Of a stretch of DNA of 18,436 nucleotides, positions 13,764 to 18,436 are shown piece after piece. Position 1 is the first letter of the stretch. Every line of letters begins with the position of its first letter. The notes beneath the pieces were generated by a model that did no database searches, had not been told where the DNA came from, and worked only from the letters and a program-made list of their open reading frames with translations. Origin of the DNA: JBJEXX01 sp051886215 (GTDB lineage Bacteria > Bacillota_I > Bacilli_A > RF39 > UBA660); the NCBI GenBank assembly GCA_051886215.1, contig JBJEXX010000047.1, positions 1 through 18,436 of the forward strand, read 5' to 3'. Position numbers and translations under genes: made by a program.

Positions 13764-14756
13764 ATGACATTTAATTACAAAAAGGTATATATAGAAAATA
13801 CATCAACAATTACAGGACCATATGAAGGAAAAGGACCATTAAAAGAATATTTTGATAAATCATATAACGATTTATATAATGGAGCGAAAACATTTGAACA
13901 AGCAGAAGCTAAATTATTAAAAGAAAGCATAGAAGTATTATTAGAAAAAAGTAATAAAACAGAAGAAAATATCGATTTGATTATAGGAGGAGATTTATTA
14001 AATCAAATAACTGCCTCAAGTTATGGCACAGAAGAATTTAATAAACCATTTTTAGGAATATATGGGGCTTGCTCTACTAGTGTAGAAGGTATTACTATCG
14101 CATCAAGCTTAATAGACTCTAATAGAGTTGATAATGTAGTAGTTTCAGTAAGTTCACATAATATGTCCAGTGAAAAACAGTTTAGAAATCCTACAGAATA
14201 TGGTGCACCTAAACCAAAAACTGCAACATTTACTGCAACTGGTGGAGCGAGTATCTTATTAACTGATAAAAAAACTAATATAAGAGTAGAATCATCTACA
14301 GTAGGAAAAATTACTAATGCTCATATAAAGGATCCTTTCAATATGGGAGCGGTGATGGCACCAGCTGCTGCGGATACAATCTATAATCATTTAAAGGATA
14401 CAAATAGAACAATTGATTATTATGATTTAGTTTTAACTGGCGATTTAGGAGTATATGGCAAAGAAATACTAATAGATTTAATGCACCAAGATTACGATAT
14501 AGATATAAGCAAAAATTATGATGATTGTGGTACTATGTTATATGATTTAAAAGAACAAAAAGAAGTAATGGCTGGAGGTAGTGGACCAGTATGTAGTGCT
14601 TTAGTAAATTATTCTTATATTTTAGATGAAATGAAAAAGAAAAATTTAAAAAAAGTATTATTAGTAGCTACCGGGGCAATGTTCTCACCAACATTTGTAT
14701 ATCAAAAACAAGATATATTATCTACTGCGCATGCAGTTAGTTTGGAGGTGGTATAA
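13764..14756 (+). CDS. spoVAD: Stage V sporulation protein AD
   Basis: SpoVAD is the soluble, thiolase-fold subunit that binds dipicolinic acid at the inner face of the SpoVA channel. The 330-residue length is close to B. subtilis (338). Recognisable blocks are VYIENTSTITGPYEGKGPL at the N-terminus, DLIIGGDLLNQITASSYGT, GIYGACSTSVEG with Cys103 at the thiolase-like position, SSHNMSSEKQFRNPTEYG, PFNMGAVMAPAAADTI, DYYDLVLTGDLGVYGKEI and GGSGPVCSALV near the end. The start is ATG 13764, which follows the spoVAC stop by one base with GGAGG inside the end of spoVAC. It overlaps spoVAE by one base, so the three genes are translationally linked. Confidence 0.98.
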   Translation: MTFNYKKVYIENTSTITGPYEGKGPLKEYFDKSYNDLYNGAKTFEQAEAKLLKESIEVLLEKSNKTEENIDLIIGGDLLNQITASSYGTEEFNKPFLGIYGACSTSVEGITIASSLIDSNRVDNVVVSVSSHNMSSEKQFRNPTEYGAPKPKTATFTATGGASILLTDKKTNIRVESSTVGKITNAHIKDPFNMGAVMAPAAADTIYNHLKDTNRTIDYYDLVLTGDLGVYGKEILIDLMHQDYDIDISKNYDDCGTMLYDLKEQKEVMAGGSGPVCSALVNYSYILDEMKKKNLKKVLLVATGAMFSPTFVYQKQDILSTAHAVSLEVV

Positions 14757-15106
14757 TGGTATATTTATATTCATTTCTATTTTGTGGAGCTGTATGCTTA
14801 ATTGGTCAAATAATTTTAGATAATACCAAACTTACTGCGGGACATATTACTTCAATTTTCGTTGTCGCAGGAGCCGCATTAGACACATTTGGAATTTATG
14901 ATAAAATAATAAATATTGTTGGAGGAGGTGCGCTTCTTCCTATAACAAGTTTTGGTCATTCCTTAATACATGGTGCACTTGCTAGAGCGGAACAATTTGG
15001 TTTTCCTGGATTAATGATGGGAATGTTTGACTTGACTGCCTCAGGAATAACTGCTGCAATAATATTTGCATTTATATTTGCTCTTATTTTTAAACCAAGA
15101 GATTAA
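14756..15106 (+). CDS. spoVAE: Stage V sporulation protein AE (AEb type)
   Basis: A 116-residue membrane subunit of the dipicolinate channel, homologous to SpoVAC. Hydrophobic helices lie at about 2-20, 27-46, 51-70 and 90-112. Family motifs are FCGAVCLIGQIILDNTKLT, VVAGAALDTFGIYDKI and GGGALLPITSFGHSLIHGA. The start codon overlaps the spoVAD stop (TAATG), with GGAGGTGG upstream inside spoVAD. It is the last gene of the operon and is followed at once by a long hairpin terminator. The downstream spoVAEa and spoVAF genes found in Bacillus are absent here. Confidence 0.97.
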   Translation: MVYLYSFLFCGAVCLIGQIILDNTKLTAGHITSIFVVAGAALDTFGIYDKIINIVGGGALLPITSFGHSLIHGALARAEQFGFPGLMMGMFDLTASGITAAIIFAFIFALIFKPRD

Positions 15107-15107
15107 A

Positions 15108-15136
15108 AAAATATTCACAAAAACTGTGAATATTTT
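15108..15136. terminator. Bidirectional terminator between spoVAE and the RNHCP gene
   Basis: AAAATATTCACA (15108-15119) and TGTGAATATTTT (15125-15136) form a perfect 12-bp stem with a 5-nt loop. A/T runs on both sides let it serve both convergent genes. The stop of the minus-strand gene (15135-15137) lies in the stem. Confidence 0.9.
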
Positions 15137-15440
15137 ATTTTTCAATATTGGAAAGTTCAATAATTAAATCCATATTATCATCTTTAGCCATAATATTTTT
15201 ATGAATTGTTTTACACTTATCGCACTTATAAATAATTTTATAACTATCTTTAAATTTTTCGATTCCTATAGGTCTCAATATTCCTAAACACTCACAAGCT
15301 CTATCTCCTGGATTTATATCTACATGTTTACTACATAAACAAAAATTACAATGATCTCTGGCGCTATATTTTAAAGGTTCAACATTTTTACCACAATTTT
15401 CACAAATAAACTTTTCATCTTTCATAGTAAATTTTTTCAT
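15135..15440 (-). CDS. RNHCP-domain zinc-ribbon protein
   Basis: A 101-residue cytosolic protein with four pairs of potential zinc ligands: C13/C16 (CENCGK), C31/C34 (with the C36-S-K-H39-V-D signature), C49/C51 (ACECLG) and C73/C76 (YKCDKCKTIH). The pattern SARDHCNFCLCSKHVD is the RNHCP domain core. The usual form is RNHCPFC-L-x-SKHVD, so Asn is Asp and Pro is Asn here. The region ILRPIGIEKF is also typical. The function of this family is not established; the zinc-ribbon form suggests RNA or ribosome binding, but that is only a guess. The start is ATG 15440 with AGGTGATT upstream. It is divergent from scpA with an overlapping promoter. Confidence 0.85.
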   Translation of the reverse strand: MKKFTMKDEKFICENCGKNVEPLKYSARDHCNFCLCSKHVDINPGDRACECLGILRPIGIEKFKDSYKIIYKCDKCKTIHKNIMAKDDNMDLIIELSNIEK

Positions 15441-15456
15441 CTAATCACCTAATATC

Positions 15457-15507
15457 ATTATAACATCAAATAAATTATTTGTCATAAATAGTATTTTTTA
15501 GTATAAT
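15457..15507. promoter_or_regulatory. Back-to-back promoters sharing a -35 (RNHCP gene / scpAB)
   Basis: Plus strand: TTGTCA (15479-15484), 17 nt, TATAAT (15502-15507), for scpA. Minus strand: ATGACA (15485 down to 15480), 17 nt, TATAAT (15462 down to 15457), for the RNHCP gene. The two -35 hexamers overlap almost completely, so RNA polymerase should not be able to occupy both at once. Confidence 0.75.
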
Positions 15508-15534
15508 AAAAAAGAAGATTTGGATTGTGATAAT

Positions 15535-16254
15535 ATGGAATATGAAGTAAAAATAAATGAATTTGAAGGACCTTTAGATTTATTATTACATTTAATAAAA
15601 GTATCTAAAGTGGATATTTGGGATATAAAGATAGAAGATATTGCTAATCAATATTTAGATTACATAAATAAAATGCAAGAAATGAATTTAGATATTGCTA
15701 GTAGCTATTTAGTCATGGCAAGTGAATTAATAGAAATGAAATCTCGTATGTTACTTCCAAATAACAAAGAACAATTAGAAGATGAAGAGGAAATAGATCC
15801 TCGTGAAGCCTTAATTAATAGATTAATTGAATATCAAAAATATAAAAATGTAACAAAAGATTTTAGAAATTTAGAAAACATAAGACATGAAATATATACT
15901 AAAGCTCCTGAAAATTTAAAGGACTATAATGATGAAAACATCGTTTTAAAATCCGATGTTTCCCTAGATGATTTACTTGATGCTTTTCACAAATTCTTAC
16001 AAAGAAAAGCTCTAGAAAAACCATTAAAAACTAATATAACCAAAAAAGAAATAACAGTAGAACAACGAAGAACAGCAATAAAGAATATTTTAAAAGAGAA
16101 AAAGAAAATAGATTTTTTTGAATTGTTTGATGTTATAACTAAAGAATATGTAGTAGTAACATTTTTGGCAGTATTAGAAATGGCTAAAAAACAAGAACTA
16201 TATATAAAACAGGAAAATAATTTTGATAAAATAATATGTGAGGTAGTAGAATGA
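15535..16254 (+). CDS. scpA: Segregation and condensation protein A
   Basis: ScpA is the kleisin that closes the SMC ring and, with ScpB, organises and segregates the chromosome. The N-terminal block NEFEGPLDLLLHLI, then IWDIKIEDIANQYLDYI and SYLVMASELIEMKSRMLLP, binds the SMC neck. The middle is acidic (EDEEEIDPREALINRLIEYQKYK). The C-terminal winged helix (about 180-235) contains FFELFDV and FLAVLEMAKKQ. The 239 residues are a normal length. ATG 15535 is chosen (weak GTGAT upstream); a TTG at 15520 is the alternative and adds five residues. The stop overlaps the scpB start (ATGA), a classic coupled pair. Confidence 0.97.
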   Translation: MEYEVKINEFEGPLDLLLHLIKVSKVDIWDIKIEDIANQYLDYINKMQEMNLDIASSYLVMASELIEMKSRMLLPNNKEQLEDEEEIDPREALINRLIEYQKYKNVTKDFRNLENIRHEIYTKAPENLKDYNDENIVLKSDVSLDDLLDAFHKFLQRKALEKPLKTNITKKEITVEQRRTAIKNILKEKKKIDFFELFDVITKEYVVVTFLAVLEMAKKQELYIKQENNFDKIICEVVE

Positions 16255-16823
16255 ATAAAGAAGCTATAATAGAAGGATTATTATTTGTAGTAGGTGATGA
16301 AGGATTAACCATAAAAGCAATTTCTGAAATATTAGAAACAGATGTCGAAGAAACTAAAGAATTATTAAAAAATTTACATAATAAATATGAAGAAGATGAT
16401 AGGGGAATAAAATTATCATATTTAGGAGATTCATTTAAACTTACTACCAAAAAAGAACATAAAGAATACTATAAAAAATTAATAGAAAGTCCTGATTCTA
16501 ATATGTTAAGTCAAGCAGCTTTAGAAGTGCTTGCTATAATCGCGTATAATGCTCCAATAACTAGAATAGATGTAGATGAAATAAGAGGAGTATCTTCTTC
16601 TCAAATGATTAGAAAATTAGTAGCTAAAGGTTTAGTTAAAGAAGTTGGTAAATCAGATAAACCAGGAAGACCAAATTTATATTCAACAACAAGCGAATTT
16701 TTAGATTATTTTGGTCTAGCAACAATAGAAGATCTTCCTAAAGTAAATGAACTAACAATTAAAGAACCAATAGAGGAAGAAGTAGATTTATATAATTCTA
16801 AATATAAAGAAAATAATGAATAA
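16251..16823 (+). CDS. scpB: Segregation and condensation protein B
   Basis: ScpB dimerises and clamps the centre of ScpA, with each protomer built of two winged helices. The 190-residue protein starts with EAIIEGLLFVVGDEGLT, carries GIKLSYLGDSFKLTTK at the end of the first winged helix, and has the very conserved LSQAALEVLAIIAYNAPITR-(I)-DVDEIRGV followed by RKLVAKGLVKEVGKSDKPGRPNLY, the GRP-x-LY signature. It overlaps scpA by four bases. It ends about 45 nt before a tRNA gene with its own promoter; no strong terminator is seen between them. Confidence 0.98.
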   Translation: MNKEAIIEGLLFVVGDEGLTIKAISEILETDVEETKELLKNLHNKYEEDDRGIKLSYLGDSFKLTTKKEHKEYYKKLIESPDSNMLSQAALEVLAIIAYNAPITRIDVDEIRGVSSSQMIRKLVAKGLVKEVGKSDKPGRPNLYSTTSEFLDYFGLATIEDLPKVNELTIKEPIEEEVDLYNSKYKENNE

Positions 16824-16828
16824 AAGTA

Positions 16829-16858
16829 TTTTCAAATATAATAAAATTATGATACAAT
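16829..16858 (+). promoter_or_regulatory. Promoter of tRNA-Leu
   Basis: TTTTCA (16829-16834), about 18 nt, then TACAAT (16853-16858), placing the start just before the tRNA at 16867. AAAAGTATT (16822-16830) and AATACTTTT (16857-16865) form an inverted repeat around it. That repeat may instead be a weak terminator for scpAB. Confidence 0.5.
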
Positions 16859-16866
16859 ACTTTTAT

Positions 16867-16951
16867 GCGGGAGTGGCGGAATGGTAGACGCGAAGGTCTC
16901 AAACACCTTTGGTGAATAACCGTGTGGGTTCAAGTCCCATCTCCCGCACCA
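16867..16951 (+). tRNA. tRNA-Leu, anticodon CAA
   Basis: The acceptor arm GCGGGAG (16867-16873) pairs perfectly with CTCCCGC (16941-16947). The discriminator is A and CCA is encoded. The anticodon loop is CTCAAAC on the stem AAGGT/ACCTT, so the anticodon is CAA, reading UUG. A variable arm longer than in class I tRNAs (TTGGTGAATAACCGT region) and the GGTTCAAGTCC T-arm fit class II tRNA-Leu. Confidence 0.95.
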
Positions 16952-16958
16952 TATGCTA

Positions 16959-16990
16959 TCAAACTTGAACTTTTATGGTTTGAGTTTTAA
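16959..16990 (+). terminator. Weak terminator after tRNA-Leu
   Basis: TCAAAC (16959-16964) can pair with GTTTGA (16978-16983), followed by GTTTTAATTTGTTTT. The same left arm, extended to TATCAAACTT (16958-16967), can instead pair over 10 bp with AAGTTTGATA (17000-17009). Confidence 0.45.
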
Positions 16991-17004
16991 TTTGTTTTAA
17001 AGTT

Positions 17005-17013
17005 TGATATAAT
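17005..17013 (+). promoter_or_regulatory. Extended -10 promoter of the ATP-grasp gene
   Basis: TGA-TATAAT (TATAAT 17008-17013) is a consensus extended -10 with only a poor -35 (TTTTAA, 16985-16990). The start site is near 17020, giving a leader of about 70 nt. Confidence 0.55.
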
Positions 17014-17089
17014 ATTTATACGGATTTAATTTGGAAAAACATTGGTTGTTTGATTTACTAAAATTGTTTTATTAAAGAAGGTGGATATT

Positions 17090-17908
17090 ATTAGAATATT
17101 AGTTGTTACGGATATAGATAATCCTGGTTTAAAGGAAGATTGTTTTATAGCTAAATCATTTATCAATGATGGTCATCATGTAACTATAGCTAGACAAGAT
17201 TACGATGAAAAGTTGGACGAATTATATGATGTTATATTGTTAAGAAATATATGGCATTTGGATAGCAATGAATACATAAAATATAAAGACAATATCTTAA
17301 AGTTAAAACAGAGATTGAAAGAGAAAAAAATACCTACTATAAATTTATATAGTAGATTTGATGATGAAGGAAAATTATATTTAGTAGAATTATATAACGA
17401 AGGATATCCAGTAATACCAACATCAAGCGATATATCGAGTTTTAATGATTATAGTGAAGATTCTATATTTCTGTTAAAACCATTGAAAAGTTATGATGGA
17501 TATGGTATTTTAGAAAAAAATAAAAAAGAGATAAGAAAAAATGAAGATTATATTATTCAACCAAAAATTAATTTTATAAAAGAAGTTGAATTTTATTTTA
17601 TTAATAAACAATTTCAATTTGTATTAGAATTTGTTCCAAGCAAAAAGCCAATTTATCCTATACCAAAATTATATGATTATACCGCAAATGAACTAAATAT
17701 AGCACAACAATTTGCTAATTTATGCAACGATGATTTTGTTGGGGTTCAAAGAATAGATTTTTTAAAAACATCAGATAATCAATTGTTGCTTTTAGAAATT
17801 GGTGATTCTGCTCCATACTTAAATTTAAACTCTTTAGATGAAAAGACAAGAAGTAAATTTTTAAATAATTATAAAAATATGGTTTACAATTACTTGCAAC
17901 AAAAATAA
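17090..17908 (+). CDS. ATP-grasp family protein with apparent AUU start
   Basis: A soluble protein of about 272 residues with an ATP-grasp layout of the RimK/glutathione-synthetase kind. It has a Rossmann-like N-terminal part (RILVVTDIDNPGLKEDC, YDVILLRNIWH), a central KLYLVELYNEGYPVIPTS segment, the ATP-binding lysine region LLKPLKSYDGYGIL, a second strand IIQPKIN-x-x-KEVEFYFI, and the metal-binding end VGVQRIDFL ... LLLLEIGDSAPYLNL. In that last motif the common E-x-N is E-x-x-D. Such enzymes join a carboxylate to an amine or thiol using ATP; the substrate is unknown. The frame can begin at GTG 17081, but this overlaps the only good Shine-Dalgarno (AAGGTGG, 17078-17084). ATT 17090 is correctly spaced and gives a natural M-RILVVT start, so a rare AUU start is likely. 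It is a single-gene unit. Confidence 0.8.
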   Translation: MRILVVTDIDNPGLKEDCFIAKSFINDGHHVTIARQDYDEKLDELYDVILLRNIWHLDSNEYIKYKDNILKLKQRLKEKKIPTINLYSRFDDEGKLYLVELYNEGYPVIPTSSDISSFNDYSEDSIFLLKPLKSYDGYGILEKNKKEIRKNEDYIIQPKINFIKEVEFYFINKQFQFVLEFVPSKKPIYPIPKLYDYTANELNIAQQFANLCNDDFVGVQRIDFLKTSDNQLLLLEIGDSAPYLNLNSLDEKTRSKFLNNYKNMVYNYLQQK

Positions 17909-17953
17909 AAGTTGTTGTACTTCTTCCGTAAGGACACTAAATATTTAATTGTA

Positions 17954-17987
17954 CCCCTTGTTTTATGGGGATTTTATTATTTTTTTT
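17954..17987 (+). terminator. Probable terminator after the ATP-grasp gene
   Basis: CCCC (17954-17957) and GGGG (17967-17970) form a short but G/C-only stem with a 9-nt loop, followed by a T-rich tract. It is strong only relative to this AT-rich genome. The rest of 17909-18082 holds no gene I can support. Confidence 0.45.
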
Positions 17988-18082
17988 AACTAAAGATAAT
18001 ACTGATATAGAGTTAAAATCAAAATTAGATGAAAAAATAATTATTATTCAAGTTTTTTGGACAATTAACTCTTAAAAAAAAC

Positions 18083-18113
18083 AAAAATGATGGATATTTA
18101 ATCATCATTTTTT
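18083..18113. terminator. Bidirectional terminator before the MerR gene end
   Basis: AAAAATGATG (18083-18092) and CATCATTTTT (18103-18112) form a perfect 10-bp stem with a 10-nt loop, with A and T runs on the two sides. It overlaps the stop region of the minus-strand MerR gene. Confidence 0.82.
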
Positions 18114-18436
18114 GTTGAAGTTAAATTACTATAATATTTTGTTTTACCAGAAAGTACATCATCATAGAACTGTTGTTTCCAATGAATATAATCAATACTT
18201 TTTTTTAATTCATTTATTTTATGTTCTAACTCTTTTAATTTTATATTTAAAATTTCTTTTCTTTCAGGAATGGTTTTTTTGCCTTTCAAACATAAATCTA
18301 AGTATTCTTTCATTTCAGCAATTCCCATACCACAATTTTTAAGACAAGATAAACTATTTATCCAAGCAATATCCTTGTCATTAAAAACACGATAGTTGTT
18401 TTTATCTCTTTTTACATTAGGAACTAAACCTTCATT
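18098..18436 (-). CDS. MerR-family transcriptional regulator, 5' end beyond the window
   Basis: The minus-strand frame is open to the right edge, giving 112 residues without the N-terminus. It begins in the MerR winged helix: NEGLVPNVKRDKNNYRVFND, DIAWINSLSCLKNCGMGIAEMKEYL, then LKGKKTIPERKEILNIK and a long coiled-coil dimerisation helix (LKELEHKINELKKSIDYIHWKQQFYDDVLSGK). This fits the sub-group of MerR proteins with a short C-terminal region that senses stress or small molecules through the coiled coil. The missing first helix-turn-helix (about 15-20 residues plus start) lies outside. An internal ATG at 18328 is not the real start, because the conserved upstream residues are coded in the same frame. 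The effector cannot be told. Confidence 0.9.
   Translation of the reverse strand, partial: NEGLVPNVKRDKNNYRVFNDKDIAWINSLSCLKNCGMGIAEMKEYLDLCLKGKKTIPERKEILNIKLKELEHKINELKKSIDYIHWKQQFYDDVLSGKTKYYSNLTSTKNDD

Noticed and set aside
18112..18342. Plus-strand ORF of 76 codons at the right end
   Set aside because: It is the shadow of the minus-strand MerR gene, whose conserved residues are unmistakable.

Overview
This window comes from a very low-G+C (by eye about one quarter G+C), Gram-positive, endospore-type Firmicute that uses the standard code: TGA is used as a stop, for example at the end of scpA, and Trp is TGG. The spoIIAA-sigF-spoVAC-AD-AE block, scpAB, a glmS ribozyme and a SipW/TasA cluster all point to the Bacilli/Clostridia side. 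The compact, extremely AT-rich style fits an uncultured gut Bacilli or Erysipelotrichia-like lineage. That placement is inference.

Layout. 1-714: the tail of an upstream unit with a terminator, then a stand-alone self-inhibited (class III) Fic AMP-transferase. 857-5397: a four-gene surface-fibre/secretion operon made of a TasA-like protein with a SipW-type signal, an ER-type (SipW) signal peptidase on a large polytopic N-terminal half, a DUF5305-like bitopic membrane protein, and a TasA-like/GLUG-repeat surface protein. 5453-7408: glmS under a self-cleaving glmS ribozyme. 7476-9264: an accessory pocket of two unrecognised proteins (the first has its best start separated from its ORF by an A9 tract) and a protein with two tandem HTH domains. 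9291-10793: gpmI. 10894-12189: an unrecognised exported protein. 12190-15106: sporulation block, with a Spo0A-box cluster, spoIIAA, sigF, a sigma-G-like promoter and spoVAC-AD-AE. 15135-16823: an RNHCP zinc protein on the minus strand, divergent from scpA-scpB. 16867-16951: tRNA-Leu(CAA). 17090-17908: an ATP-grasp protein with an apparent AUU start. 18098-18436: the C-terminal part of a MerR regulator that runs off the right edge.

The most notable result is the sigma-F locus. spoIIAA and sigF are only 8 nt apart, so the kinase/anti-sigma gene spoIIAB that normally lies between them is absent here. In the SpoIIAA protein, the serine that SpoIIAB phosphorylates (Ser58 in B. subtilis) is replaced by Asp, a fixed phosphomimic. 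The Spo0A boxes upstream and the sigma-G-like promoter on spoVA look intact. The forespore programme therefore seems to be kept while the classical partner switch controlling sigma F has been dismantled or rewired.

The genes fall into cell-surface assembly (TasA/SipW cluster), central and wall metabolism (glmS, gpmI), spore development (spoIIAA, sigF, spoVA) and chromosome organisation (scpAB). Most transcription units end in a clear intrinsic hairpin, often overlapping the stop codon, and several promoters place the start site only a few bases before the Shine-Dalgarno. No gene-free stretch exceeds 300 bases. The longest, 715-947 and 5349-5608, hold a terminator plus promoter, and a terminator plus ribozyme.
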